Source: Flavobacterium sp.
GTDB taxonomy: Bacteria; Bacteroidota; Bacteroidia; Flavobacteriales; Flavobacteriaceae
Length of the DNA stretch: 64,000 nt
Assembly (NCBI GenBank): GCA_016714905.1
Contig: JADKBW010000005.1
Coordinates: 124,001-188,000, forward strand
Reading direction: 5' to 3'
In this document: piece by piece, positions 7,025 through 16,555 of the stretch
How positions within the stretch are numbered: the first letter of the stretch is position 1
How the letters are laid out: each line of letters starts with the position of its first letter
Made by a program: the position numbers and the translations under genes
Notes under the pieces: model-generated
Databases searched by the model: none
Told to the model about the DNA's origin: nothing
The model's input: the letters and a program-made list of their open reading frames with translations, nothing else

Positions 7025-8595
7025 ATGACAAAAAAAATTAATCTTTTTGCCAACCTCAAATCTGATTTTTCATCAGGTTTAGTGGTTTTTTTAGTGGCTT
7101 TGCCATTATGTTTGGGAATTGCGCTTGCGAGTGGAGCGCCATTATTTTCAGGTATTATTTCGGGTGTTGTTGGAGGAATTGTAGTTGGACTTTTAAGTAA
7201 GTCACATCTCAGTGTTTCCGGTCCAGCAGCAGGATTAACAGCTATTGTTCTAAGCGCAATATCTGACCTTGGAGCATTTGATGTATTTTTGACAGCAGTT
7301 CTTATAGCTGGCTTGATACAATTAGCCTTAGGTTTTTTAAAAGCAGGTGGTATTTCTAATTTTTTTCCTAATAACGTAATTGAAGGAATGCTAGCCGGAA
7401 TTGGTGTAATTATATTTTTAAAACAAATCCCAAAGGCTCTAGGATCAGATGTTTCTGTAGGTTCAGGACTGAAAATTTTTAGTGATGTGGCTGCGTCGTT
7501 TAGCGATATCAAACTTGGAGTTGTAATTGTGACAGCCATCTCTTTATCTATCCTTCTGATATGGAACAAAATACCTGTCCTAAATGCGATAAAGTTACTG
7601 CCTGCGGCTCTAATCGCTGTTACCGTCGGAATTTTTGTCAATGAGTTTCTTTTCAAAGGAACATCATATGAAATTACGAGTAAATATTTAGTTTCATTGC
7701 CAGTTCCCAAAAGTATCGAAGAGTTGAAAGCCATAATAATTCTTCCAAATTTAACTTCAATTGCAAATCCAGCAGTTTGGATTGTTGCCATGACTATTGC
7801 AGTTGTAGCATCAATTGAAACCTTATTGTGTATCGAAGCTTCGGATAGAATGGATGCTCAAAAAAGATATACGGATACGAATACTGAACTCAAAGCGCAA
7901 GGAATAGGTAACATCATCAGTGCTCTTTTGGGAGGTTTACCTATGACATCAGTAGTGGTGCGTACTTCCGCCAATAATAATGCAGGAGCAAAATCGAAAA
8001 TGTCAGCGATAATCCATGGCGTTTTATTACTAATTAGCGTTTTGACAATTCCTGTTTTGTTAAATAAAATTCCCTTTGCCACTTTAGCCGCAGTCTTACT
8101 ATTGATAGGATATAAATTGGCAAAACCATCTATTTTTAAGCATTTCTGGGAGCAAGGGAAATATCAATTTGTTCCATTTATTGCAACTTTCGGCGCGGTG
8201 GTGTTTTTAGACTTATTAAAAGGTGTTGCTTTGGGATGATTATAAGTGTACTGGCGATTCTAAGAGGAAATATGAAAAGAGCATACGATTTCAGAAAAGT
8301 AGAATACATGGAAGGCGATGTGATTCATATTGATTTGGCACAGGAAGTTTCTTTTTTGAACAAAGCAGCAATCAAAGCAACTTTGGCTTCAATACCAGAA
8401 GATTCGAAAGTAATTATTAATGCAGCTGAAACGGTCTATATTGCTCATGATGTTTTAGATTTAATCAAAGAGTTTAGAAAAATTATAGCAAAAGAAAAAA
8501 ATATAAAAGTCAATTTGATTGGATTCAAGAAAGAATACCAACTGGAAAATACGGGAGAAGAAGAGAAGCACGTTTTTGTTCAGCATACAAACTAA
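7025..8595 (+). CDS. SulP-family anion (bicarbonate/sulfate) transporter with STAS domain, one frameshift
   Basis: Inner-membrane SLC26/SulP carrier. The first piece (404 aa) starts KSDFSSGLVVFLVALPLCLGIA and carries the family signatures GPAAGLTAIV, and ASIETLLCIEASDRMDAQKR plus GLPMTSVVVRTSANNNAGAK. It stops inside the last TM helix (FLDLLKGVALG). The second piece begins in the neighbouring frame as MIISVLAILRGN, completing that helix, and continues into a 95 aa STAS domain. One missing base near 8234-8236 joins them; an ATGA overlap of two genuine genes is unlikely because a helix would be cut. With carbonic anhydrase and DabAB next to it, bicarbonate is the likelier substrate. Confidence 0.88.
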
Positions 8596-8689
8596 TCCGT
8601 GAGATGACGCTTTTTCTTCAATGACAACGCTAATTTTTGACAGCTTTTCCTTTTCGTAAAAGTCAGCTATTGAAAATTGGTTTATTTAA

Positions 8690-8887
8690 TTGGAAATCAA
8701 AAAAAAAAATGAGAAGTGGAATTGGCATAATGAAGTTCAATATCGAAATTTCGACTTCATTGAAGATACCAATCAACTACAATTGAGGACAGGTATTGGA
8801 CATAATCTTACTGAGGATAATTACAATCTTTTATTAGGATATGCATTATTGAGATGTAATAAAAAAAAAATAATTTACTTAATATAA
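8690..8887 (+). pseudogene. Remnant of a DUF2490 outer-membrane protein gene
   Basis: An in-frame stretch encoding EKWNWHNEVQYRNFDF and LQLRTGIGHNLTEDNYNLLLGYAL resembles the N-terminal beta-strands of DUF2490 beta-barrel proteins. There is no signal peptide or ATG in frame upstream; only a TTG precedes an A10 run. The frame ends after about 60 residues where a barrel of about 220 would be expected. The carbonic anhydrase starts two bases later. Because both ends are missing, this looks like an internal deletion remnant, not one frameshift. The bases 8596-8690 before it hold no other gene that I can see. Confidence 0.55.
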
Positions 8888-8888
8888 A

Positions 8889-9572
8889 ATGAAAGCACAT
8901 ACCAGAGAAACGCAAGAAAAAATGACGCCGAGAAGGGCATTGCAGTTCTTGCAAGAAGGAAATAAGAGATTTGTAAATAATCTTAAAGCCCATAGAGACT
9001 TATTAGAACAAGCAAACGCAACGATTGATGGTCAATGGCCATTTGCAATCATATTAAGTTGCATTGATAGTAGAACATCCGCAGAATTAATTTTTGACCA
9101 AGGACTTGGGGATATTTTTTCTGTGAGAATAGCGGGAAACATCGTCAATACTGATATTCTAGGAAGTATGGAGTTTGCTTGTAAAGTTGCAGGCTCTAAA
9201 TTAATAGTGGTGCTTGGTCATAGCAAATGTGGCGCCGTAAAAGGAGCTTGTGATCATGTTGAAATGGGTAATCTAACAGAGTTATTGTCCAAAATTCAAC
9301 CTGCAGTTTACCAAGAAAATACAACAAAACAGAATAGAAATTCTAGTAATAGTCCATTTGTTGAAAGTGTTGCAGAAATAAACGTAAAAAGAAGTGTCAA
9401 GAATATTATTGAGCGTAGCAATATTTTAGAACGTATGATTGAAAATCGTGAAATTGGAATTGTTGGAGCCATGCATAACATAGAAACTGGGAAAGTTACT
9501 TTTTATGATGACGTGATGTACATCAAGGATGATGAGAATCCAAATTTTTCGGTCGCGGATATTCAATATTAA
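8889..9572 (+). CDS. Beta-class carbonic anhydrase
   Basis: Zinc enzyme interconverting CO2 and bicarbonate. The beta-class ligands are Cys58, Asp60-Arg62 (SCIDSR) and His111/Cys114 (GHSKCGAVKGAC), all present in 227 aa. The active-site loop SVRIAGNIVNTDILGSMEFA is complete. There is no signal peptide, so it is cytoplasmic. It sits between the SulP transporter and dabAB, which fits trapping or supply of bicarbonate for anaplerotic carboxylation. It is 9 bases from dabA, so they are in the same operon. Confidence 0.95.
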   Translation: MKAHTRETQEKMTPRRALQFLQEGNKRFVNNLKAHRDLLEQANATIDGQWPFAIILSCIDSRTSAELIFDQGLGDIFSVRIAGNIVNTDILGSMEFACKVAGSKLIVVLGHSKCGAVKGACDHVEMGNLTELLSKIQPAVYQENTTKQNRNSSNSPFVESVAEINVKRSVKNIIERSNILERMIENREIGIVGAMHNIETGKVTFYDDVMYIKDDENPNFSVADIQY

Positions 9573-9581
9573 ATCAGAAGA

Positions 9582-12128
9582 ATGACTACTACACGATTTG
9601 ACGAAAAGCATGTCTTACATGAATTGAAGCATTATCTTCCAACACAAACACCGTTGAAGGATTTTATTCATCACAATTCGCTGCACGCTTTTCAAAGCAT
9701 GAAGTTTTATGACGCGATTTTTAAATCTTCAAAAATTTTTGGACATCAAGCGACTATGCCACTTTCTGATTTTAGAAAGCTATATGCAATCGGTCGTATT
9801 CGTGCTGAAATTGTTGAAAAAATTACTGCGTCTAGAAAGCCTAATGACACCATTGAAGTGTGGATGAACAATTTGATTTCAAAAGAATATGATGAACATA
9901 TCGACTATAGAATAGGTAAACTTAGAAACAATTGGAAGTTGAATTATCATATTGATTTAGATAATTCGGTGCAACCTTTTCTTTTTAGATTTTTATGCAG
10001 TTATCTCGATCAAGGGATTTCTATTTGGAATTTTCCTATTGGGAATAAAGGCTTTTTGGCGTCGATTAAAGAATTGGAAAGAACAAGTTTTACAAGTTTT
10101 TTTAAAACAAAACGCGCTAAAGAATTGCTTCTAGATGACAATACTTCTATTGAAAGTTTATTAAATATTGTTGTTGGAAATGAAGATTATTATGCGCAAT
10201 ATCTCTTTGATCAACAATTTAGTCACAGAGGCTGGAGTGGTCTAGTAGCTTCTGTTGAGGCAAATCCTGAAACACTTTTGAGCCCGAAACCCATTTCATT
10301 AAGTGACTTAATCTTCTTTGAATTGCTATTGGAAATTGATCATTTAGAACATCAATTAGGAAAAAATTGGAAAACTATTTCTGAAATTACATCTCAAAAA
10401 CCCATTGACTTATTTCAAGATATTGAAAACACGGAGTATCACGAGGTCATGAAAATATGGCAAGATGCTTTTGAATGGAGTTACTATGACGAAGTTTTAG
10501 CAGGAATTCAACAATTAAGCAAATCTAAAAAAGAAAAAGAGGCTGTCAAAGGAGCTCCAAAATCATTTCAAGCTTTATTTTGTATTGATGAAAGAGAAGA
10601 CAGCATCCGAAGACATGTTGAAAGTATCGATTTGAATTCTGAGACTTTTGGAACACCAGGTTTTTTTAGTGTAGAATTTTACTTTCAAGCATTTGGAGCG
10701 AAGTTCTACGACAAATTATGCCCAGCTCCAGTGACTCCCAAATATCTTATCAAGGAGTACAATGTTACGAAAGAAAGAGCGCATGACTTGTTATATACCA
10801 ATAAGACACATCAACTAACAACAGGCTTTTTAAGTACTTTTATTTTTGGGTTTTGGGCTGCTTTTAGATTAGTCAAAAATTTGTTTTTTCCGCAAGAAAG
10901 TCCTGCAATATCTAATGCGTTTCTACACATGAATGCTGAAGGAAAATTAACCGTTGAGAATACAAGTCCGGAAGACACCGAAAATAATCTTCAAATAGGT
11001 TTCACAGCCGAAGAAATGGCAACACGAGTGGCTAGTCTATTAAACGGAATTGCATTAACAAAAAATTTTGCTCCAATTGTATACGTTGTAGGTCACGGCA
11101 GCAGCAGTGCCAATAATCCGCATCATGGAGCGCATGATTGTGGTGCTTGCAGTGGTCGTCCAGGTTCTGTTAATGCCCGCGTTTTTGCTTTGATGGCAAA
11201 TATTTCTAAAGTGCGAGAATTGTTAGAAGAAAAAGGAATTTTTATTCCAGTTACAACACAATTTATTGGAGCATTGCACGATACTGCTGCTGATGAAATT
11301 GAGTTTTATGATGTGTTAACTTTGAGTGAGGAAAATGCGGCAAATCACAGCAAAAACATTCAGACTTTTGAAGATGCTTTAGACCTAAACGCTAAAGAAC
11401 GTTCCCGACGTTTTGCTTCCATCGATACAAAAAATAGCATAAAAAAAGTGCGAAAAGCGATTAAAGAACGGTCCGTTTCTTTGTTTGAACCTCGTCCTGA
11501 ATTAGGACACGGAACCAATACACTTTGCATCGTCGGCAAACGAAACTTGACCAAAGGCATTTTCTTAGACAGAAGAGCATTTCTAAATTCGTACGATTAT
11601 GCAACTGACTTGGATGGTACTTTTTTGACGGGTATAATGAAGCCACTCGGTCCTGTTTGCGGTGGAATTAATTTGGAATATTATTTTTCACGGGTGGACA
11701 ATTATAAATTAGGAGCTGGTACGAAATTACCACATAATGTTATGGGACTTTTTGGCGTCGCAAATAGTAGTGATGGCGATTTGCGGCCAGGATTACCCTG
11801 GCAAATGATTGAAGTGCATGATCCTGTTCGATTGATGATTATTGTAGAACATTTTCCTGAGGTTGTTTTAAAAGTAATTCAATCGGTGCCTGAAATGTAT
11901 GAATGGTTCATTAATGAATGGGTGCATTTGTCAGTAATCAACCCAGAATCAGATGAAATATTTTATTTTAAGGAAGGTCGTTTTGAATCTTATCAACCGC
12001 TGACCAACAAAATACATTTCTTTAAAGATGTGCACTCACTATTGGAAGATGCTAAAGAAATGAAAACCAATCACATTACTCATGCGACTCAAGAAAATTT
12101 ACCAATTTATTTTTATAACGAAAACTAA
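9582..12128 (+). CDS. dabA: DabA, catalytic subunit of the DAB inorganic carbon pump (DUF2309)
   Basis: Large peripheral protein related to beta-carbonic anhydrases that, with the membrane subunit DabB, is known to energise CO2 hydration and trapping as bicarbonate. The zinc-site elements are FCIDERED (Cys near residue 333, Asp two later) and GHGSSSANNPHHGAHDCGAC (His and Cys around 505-525). Length of 848 aa is usual for the family, with an intact N-terminal FIHHNSLHAF signature. Its stop codon overlaps the dabB ATG by one base (TAATG), giving translational coupling. No frameshift in over 2.5 kb. Confidence 0.93.
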   Translation: MTTTRFDEKHVLHELKHYLPTQTPLKDFIHHNSLHAFQSMKFYDAIFKSSKIFGHQATMPLSDFRKLYAIGRIRAEIVEKITASRKPNDTIEVWMNNLISKEYDEHIDYRIGKLRNNWKLNYHIDLDNSVQPFLFRFLCSYLDQGISIWNFPIGNKGFLASIKELERTSFTSFFKTKRAKELLLDDNTSIESLLNIVVGNEDYYAQYLFDQQFSHRGWSGLVASVEANPETLLSPKPISLSDLIFFELLLEIDHLEHQLGKNWKTISEITSQKPIDLFQDIENTEYHEVMKIWQDAFEWSYYDEVLAGIQQLSKSKKEKEAVKGAPKSFQALFCIDEREDSIRRHVESIDLNSETFGTPGFFSVEFYFQAFGAKFYDKLCPAPVTPKYLIKEYNVTKERAHDLLYTNKTHQLTTGFLSTFIFGFWAAFRLVKNLFFPQESPAISNAFLHMNAEGKLTVENTSPEDTENNLQIGFTAEEMATRVASLLNGIALTKNFAPIVYVVGHGSSSANNPHHGAHDCGACSGRPGSVNARVFALMANISKVRELLEEKGIFIPVTTQFIGALHDTAADEIEFYDVLTLSEENAANHSKNIQTFEDALDLNAKERSRRFASIDTKNSIKKVRKAIKERSVSLFEPRPELGHGTNTLCIVGKRNLTKGIFLDRRAFLNSYDYATDLDGTFLTGIMKPLGPVCGGINLEYYFSRVDNYKLGAGTKLPHNVMGLFGVANSSDGDLRPGLPWQMIEVHDPVRLMIIVEHFPEVVLKVIQSVPEMYEWFINEWVHLSVINPESDEIFYFKEGRFESYQPLTNKIHFFKDVHSLLEDAKEMKTNHITHATQENLPIYFYNEN

Positions 12129-13999
12129 TGGAGCACTTACTACAGTTCTTTCTACTTATTCCATTATCGGGGTTTATATTAGCGTCACTATTACGTCGTA
12201 AAGACGAGAATGCAATTGCGACAACCGCAGTTTTTGCAGTTGGAGCACAGTTAATTGGCTTGATCTTATTTATCATAAATTGGATTGCTAAAGGTTCACC
12301 AGTATTAGATATCAAACATTTTACTTTTTACAAAGAAGATAATGTTGAAATATTTATTGATCTATATTTTGATAAGATAACCGCTGTTTTTGCCTTAGTA
12401 GGTTCATTAATTACTTTCTTAGTTGCGATTTTTAGCCGTTTTTACTTGCATAGAGATAGCGGATTTAAACGATTTTTCAGTACTTTATTGTTGTTTTTCT
12501 TTGCCTATTCATTAATCATTTTTTCAGGAAATTTTGAAACGATGTTTATTGGATGGGAATTCTTGGGAATCACTTCCTTTCTATTAATTATCTTCTACAG
12601 AGATCGTTACTTACCAGTGAAAAATGGTTTAAAGACGATTTCATTATACCGTTTAAGTGATGTTTGTTTGATGTTAGCTTTGTGGATGAGTCATCACTTA
12701 TGGCATGAAAACATAACTTTTGTTAAGCTAAATGATTTAGATTTGGTAATTTCACATATTGATGAGCATCAGTATTATGCTTCGTTTATTGTTTTAATGA
12801 TTGTGATAGCGGCTGCTATTAAATCAGCTCAATTTCCTTTTTCATCGTGGTTAACAAGAGCTATGGAAGGTCCAACAACTTCTAGCGCTATTTTTTATGG
12901 ATCGCTTTCGGTTCACATTGGTGTTTTTCTTTTGATGCGAACGTATCCATATTGGGAAAGTATTTTTAGCATAAAATTATTAATCATCATTGTTGGATTA
13001 GTCACTTCTATTGTGGCGACATGCATCGCAAGTGTACAATCATCAGTCAAAACTCAAATTGCTTATGGCTCAATCGCACAAATTGGGATCATGTTTGTTG
13101 AATTAGCGATGGGTTGGCATACGTTGGTTTTGATTCATTTTGCGGGTAATGCTTTTCTACGAACCTATCAACTTTTAGTTTCACCTTCTGTTCTAGGTTA
13201 CTTAATTCACGATCAGTTCTTTAGTTATATTCCAAAAAGATATGGTGCTAATAATACTTTTGTCAATAAGGTTACCAATACTATTTACCTTTTGAGTGTA
13301 AAAGAATGGAACTTAGACGCTTTTCAGTATAAAATCATGTGGTCACCATTCAAATGGATTGGCAGAAAACTCAATTTCTTAAGTAACAAAACCGTGCTAT
13401 TTTCCTTGGTTTTGATTTATACGATTGGCATTTTTTTGTTTCTAAATCAAGACAAACTACCTACAGAATTGGATGAAGTTTTGCATATTTTCTTTGCACT
13501 TATTGGAATGCTACTCATATTGAAATCATTTTCAAAAAGAACTGATGCAATTGTAGTCTGGTTTATGATTATTGCAAGCCAGTTTTATATTTTATTGGCT
13601 ATTGCTTTTTTAAATGATCAATATGAATATGTCGAAATCTTAATATATGTAAGTGGATTATTATTTGCTGCATGCGGAGGTTTTTATAGTTTATATAAAC
13701 TAAAAGCTATTGAAAAAAATATCGATTTGAATGATTTCTATGGGTATAATCACGATCATCCACGTTATGGTTATTGGTTTTTGATTTCGTGCTTAGCGTT
13801 TGTTGGATTGCCATTTACGCCAACATTTATTGGTGTTGATCTAATGTTTAGTCATATTGACAAAAATGAATATGTCTTAATCGTTATTACAGCTATTAGT
13901 TTCTTATTTATCGAAATTTCAGTGTTGCGAATTTATGCAAGATTATTTTTAGGTCCGAATAAAAAACAAAATCATCCGATTGCCTATCGATCTTCCTAG
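12128..13999 (+). CDS. dabB: DabB, NuoL-like proton channel subunit of the DAB carbon pump
   Basis: Polytopic inner-membrane protein of the proton-conducting membrane transporter family (NuoL/MrpA-like). Visible features are GWEFLGITSFLLIIFYRDR (core antiporter motif), the lysine-bearing helix IKSAQFPFSSWLTRAMEGPT, and SAIFYGSLSVHIGVFLLMR. In the DAB system it couples the proton gradient to DabA. 623 aa with about 14-16 hydrophobic segments. It overlaps dabA by one base and ends the operon. Stand-alone NuoL-type subunits could otherwise belong to Mrp antiporters, but the dabA neighbour settles it. Confidence 0.9.
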   Translation: MEHLLQFFLLIPLSGFILASLLRRKDENAIATTAVFAVGAQLIGLILFIINWIAKGSPVLDIKHFTFYKEDNVEIFIDLYFDKITAVFALVGSLITFLVAIFSRFYLHRDSGFKRFFSTLLLFFFAYSLIIFSGNFETMFIGWEFLGITSFLLIIFYRDRYLPVKNGLKTISLYRLSDVCLMLALWMSHHLWHENITFVKLNDLDLVISHIDEHQYYASFIVLMIVIAAAIKSAQFPFSSWLTRAMEGPTTSSAIFYGSLSVHIGVFLLMRTYPYWESIFSIKLLIIIVGLVTSIVATCIASVQSSVKTQIAYGSIAQIGIMFVELAMGWHTLVLIHFAGNAFLRTYQLLVSPSVLGYLIHDQFFSYIPKRYGANNTFVNKVTNTIYLLSVKEWNLDAFQYKIMWSPFKWIGRKLNFLSNKTVLFSLVLIYTIGIFLFLNQDKLPTELDEVLHIFFALIGMLLILKSFSKRTDAIVVWFMIIASQFYILLAIAFLNDQYEYVEILIYVSGLLFAACGGFYSLYKLKAIEKNIDLNDFYGYNHDHPRYGYWFLISCLAFVGLPFTPTFIGVDLMFSHIDKNEYVLIVITAISFLFIEISVLRIYARLFLGPNKKQNHPIAYRSS

Positions 14000-14073
14000 A
14001 ATATTATAATGCTGATATATTTCAAAGTAAATCGGTCATAAAATAGTGTCAAAGGCATGATAACTTTTTAAGT

Positions 14074-15273
14074 TTATTCATCCCCCAGATTTTCATTAAA
14101 CGACGAAGGCAATAGTTGAGGAATAAACTTAATCAATATAGGCAACAGCAAACTTCCCCCAGGAATCAAAAAAATGGTCAATGAAGGAATGGTTTTACAA
14201 ATATCTAAGATTTGTTTTTTTACTTTCTTTTTTTCCTCTTTGTCGAGATCGCGTTGTGTAGAATAGGCGAGGAGCACCATCAACTCCTTACTTTGTGAAA
14301 TTTCTTTCGACAAACGTTTTTTATTTCTATTGATTAACGTGATCACCAATTGTGTGGTTTGATCGTAAAAGTGTTTAACAGGATTAGAATAGTTAAAGTA
14401 CGGAATTTCTTTTTTGTGTTTTGTAATAAAAGCATCGGTTGCTTGCATGCTATCAACTACGAAAATATCTTGGACTTTCATTGTTTCTGCTAAAGTGTGA
14501 AGAAAATAAGCTTCATCTTTTTCAACTACGCCGTCACTCCATAAAGCTAAACCGGCGATGTCAATGAGATAATATTTCTCTAAATTGTTGGCAAAATAAT
14601 CAAGTTCGAGTGTTTCAAGATTCTGGTTGCTGATTTTAGAAAATTTACTATAACGAACCGACGCTTCAAATAGCTTAATCAATAAATCATCATGTTGTGA
14701 TTTATTGGATTTCGTTCGTAAAGATAAGGTCACAATACTGACGATGGTTTCCTCAATCTTCTTGAGATACTTTTCAGGAATTTGACCTTCAGTCAGATAA
14801 TGTTGAAAGGCTAAAACATCTACAAAAAGCAATGCATTAGTCACAATATGAGAAAAATTCTTGCTGATGATATTATCATTGGTTTGCACTCGCTCGTCAA
14901 TAATCTTCTCTAATGTTAACGAAGCAGAGGAATGCGGCAGTACTTTCTTAAAAAAATTAAATCCTTGCGGGTTCATTTCGTTATAGAACGCCACCGATTT
15001 TTCTATAAACAAATCAGGATTGTTATCCGTTGAATTTAATTTGAATACACCATAAAGCGCACTTAGCAAGGCTACTTTTGAAATTTCATCATCGAGCCAA
15101 CCGTCTGGAATTTTTCCGTTTTTATTAGCGAAAGCGATGATGTGACCGTAGATGAAACCCGTTTTTCGAATTTCACTGTAAAATGAATCATTATTATCAA
15201 ACGCGTCAAGTTTTACAACTTTCTGTTCGATAAAAAATTTGTCAATCCAACCGTGTACTGAAGGGTTAATCAT
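14074..15273 (-). CDS. LETM1-related protein
   Basis: A 399 aa protein of a Bacteroidetes family annotated as LETM1-related biofilm-associated. The C-terminus carries the LETM1-like motif with KKVKKQILDICKTIPSLTIF followed by a hydrophobic glycine/proline segment (LIPGGSLLLPILIKFIPQLLP), probably membrane-embedded. The large N-terminal part is soluble and helical and contains a TerB/EF-like acidic helix (ALWSDGVVEKDEAYFLHTLAE). It might affect ion or membrane homeostasis; function in bacteria is not settled. It is a single gene with its own promoter box at 15292-15299. Confidence 0.8.
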   Translation of the reverse strand: MINPSVHGWIDKFFIEQKVVKLDAFDNNDSFYSEIRKTGFIYGHIIAFANKNGKIPDGWLDDEISKVALLSALYGVFKLNSTDNNPDLFIEKSVAFYNEMNPQGFNFFKKVLPHSSASLTLEKIIDERVQTNDNIISKNFSHIVTNALLFVDVLAFQHYLTEGQIPEKYLKKIEETIVSIVTLSLRTKSNKSQHDDLLIKLFEASVRYSKFSKISNQNLETLELDYFANNLEKYYLIDIAGLALWSDGVVEKDEAYFLHTLAETMKVQDIFVVDSMQATDAFITKHKKEIPYFNYSNPVKHFYDQTTQLVITLINRNKKRLSKEISQSKELMVLLAYSTQRDLDKEEKKKVKKQILDICKTIPSLTIFLIPGGSLLLPILIKFIPQLLPSSFNENLGDE

Positions 15274-15291
15274 TGCTTTGTCTTAAAGCTA

Positions 15292-15299
15292 CAAAGCTA
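15292..15299 (-). promoter_or_regulatory. Promoter -7 box (TAGCTTTG) for the LETM1-related gene
   Basis: Exact TAnnTTTG on the minus strand, 19 bases before the ATG. Confidence 0.5.
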
Positions 15300-15331
15300 T
15301 ACTTTTTTGAGAATTTAAGTAGAATTCAATA

Positions 15332-15859
15332 TTATTTTATGATGGCAGAACAAGCTACTCTTCCTCCAGCATTTCCAGTGGGTTGTGTCGTAAAATCATC
15401 AGCTCCTGCATGAACGATGAGCCCTTTTCCGAGAATGTCTTTGGCAGGATCACCACAGCCAATACACCATTCATCAGTGGTCAAGGTAATGGTTCCATTT
15501 CCTTTTTCATCTGCGGTAAAGTTGCCAATATCACCTTTATGATATTCACCAACGCCCCATTTGCCATGTTTTTTGAAAGTAGGATTCCAATGTCCACCTG
15601 CTGAACTACCATCTGCAGCGGAGCAATCTGATTTTTCATGAATGTGAATAGCGTGTTCTCCAGGTTTTAGTCCAGCGATTTTAGCAACAAAAGTGACTTG
15701 GCCGTTTTTTTCTATAAATGAAGCTGTTCCAGTTACGGAACTATTACTTTTGGATTCAAAGGCAATGTCTAATTTTTTGGTGTCGGTGGCATTGCTGTTG
15801 GATTTGCAATTGATGAGCAAAGCTGTAATGGCAATCATTGACAACGCTATTTTTTTCAT
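15332..15859 (-). CDS. sodC: Cu/Zn superoxide dismutase, lipoprotein
   Basis: Converts superoxide to peroxide and oxygen in the envelope. The N-terminus is a lipoprotein signal with lipobox (LLINC, Cys 18). The SOD fold carries the copper ligands HAIHIHEKSDC, the zinc-loop pattern GGHWNPTFKKHG, and VHAGADDF, and the closing disulfide partner is in GGRVACSAII. The length of 175 aa is normal. It is separated from the LETM1-like gene by 58 bases. Confidence 0.93.
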   Translation of the reverse strand: MKKIALSMIAITALLINCKSNSNATDTKKLDIAFESKSNSSVTGTASFIEKNGQVTFVAKIAGLKPGEHAIHIHEKSDCSAADGSSAGGHWNPTFKKHGKWGVGEYHKGDIGNFTADEKGNGTITLTTDEWCIGCGDPAKDILGKGLIVHAGADDFTTQPTGNAGGRVACSAIIK

Positions 15860-15930
15860 GAGAGTGGAATTTAAAATGAAGTCTAAAGTTACCGCTTAAT
15901 AACGGACTTTAAATTAAATTTAACTTAAAC

Positions 15931-16455
15931 TTATTTTGTTTTTTCACCCACAAAATAATCATTTTGAGATTTGAATAGGACGTTGAAAGTAGTTAAGCTT
16001 CCGTAAATTCTCGTGATGTATTGTTGTAATTCTACTTTTTCAATTTCTTCTAAATTACTGGCGTTGATTTTTTGTTCCATTACGCGCAATCGGTCGCGCA
16101 ACATCACAATTTTATGGAAGAAAACATCAATGGGAACATCTTTCGACGCTAATCCCGCTTGTCCAGGTTCGAGAGTCATTTTACCACCTTTCCATTTATC
16201 ACCAATAGCAACGGGTTCGCCAAGTCCATTCCATTTTTTTAATATCGACAAAAGGCTTTGCTCTACATCGTAAAAGCTAACGGTATCGACCTCGTTTTCG
16301 GCCGTGGCAATCACCTCGAATTCACTATCGATGTCGATGGTTTCTAATCCATTTTCGATAAAGGTTACCCAATATTCTGTTGAGGAAACATTCGTGATAA
16401 CTCCTTTTCCGTATTCTGAGTGATTTATTCTAGATCCAATTCCAAGTAATTTCAT
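15931..16455 (-). CDS. Conserved hypothetical protein, 174 aa
   Basis: Function not recognised. The N-terminal 50 residues look like a small SH3/KOW-like barrel (GSRINHSEYGKGVITNV, YWVTFIENGLETIDID), of the sort found in the tail of UvrD/PcrA helicases and stand-alone in Bacteroidetes. The rest is helical with a long charged heptad-like stretch (VMLRDRLRVMEQKINASNLEE). No signal or membrane segment. It lies between sodC and the beta-oxidation operon terminator, on the same strand as both. Confidence 0.65.
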   Translation of the reverse strand: MKLLGIGSRINHSEYGKGVITNVSSTEYWVTFIENGLETIDIDSEFEVIATAENEVDTVSFYDVEQSLLSILKKWNGLGEPVAIGDKWKGGKMTLEPGQAGLASKDVPIDVFFHKIVMLRDRLRVMEQKINASNLEEIEKVELQQYITRIYGSLTTFNVLFKSQNDYFVGEKTK

Positions 16456-16495
16456 ATTGTATTATTTTTTACTAAAATACTCGTTTAGGTCAAAT

Positions 16496-16532
16496 AAAAA
16501 AACCGTTCTGTATTAAAACAAGAACGGTTTTT
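16496..16532 (-). terminator. Terminator of the beta-oxidation operon
   Basis: Stem AAACCGTTCT/AGAACGGTTT with an 11-base loop and T-run on the minus strand, located 24 bases after the acyl-CoA dehydrogenase stop. Confidence 0.9.
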
Positions 16533-16555
16533 CAACATTCATTTCAACAGTTTTC

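Noticed and set aside
7018..7791. 257 aa open frame antisense to the SulP gene
   Set aside because: The frame exists because of codon bias of the membrane protein on the other strand. Its translation is low-complexity, Ile/Thr/Pro rich, with no promoter or family feature.
8225..8260. SulP and STAS as two genuine overlapping genes (ATGA overlap)
   Set aside because: The split falls inside the last TM helix, and other genes in the window have the same one-base break, so a single gene is more likely.
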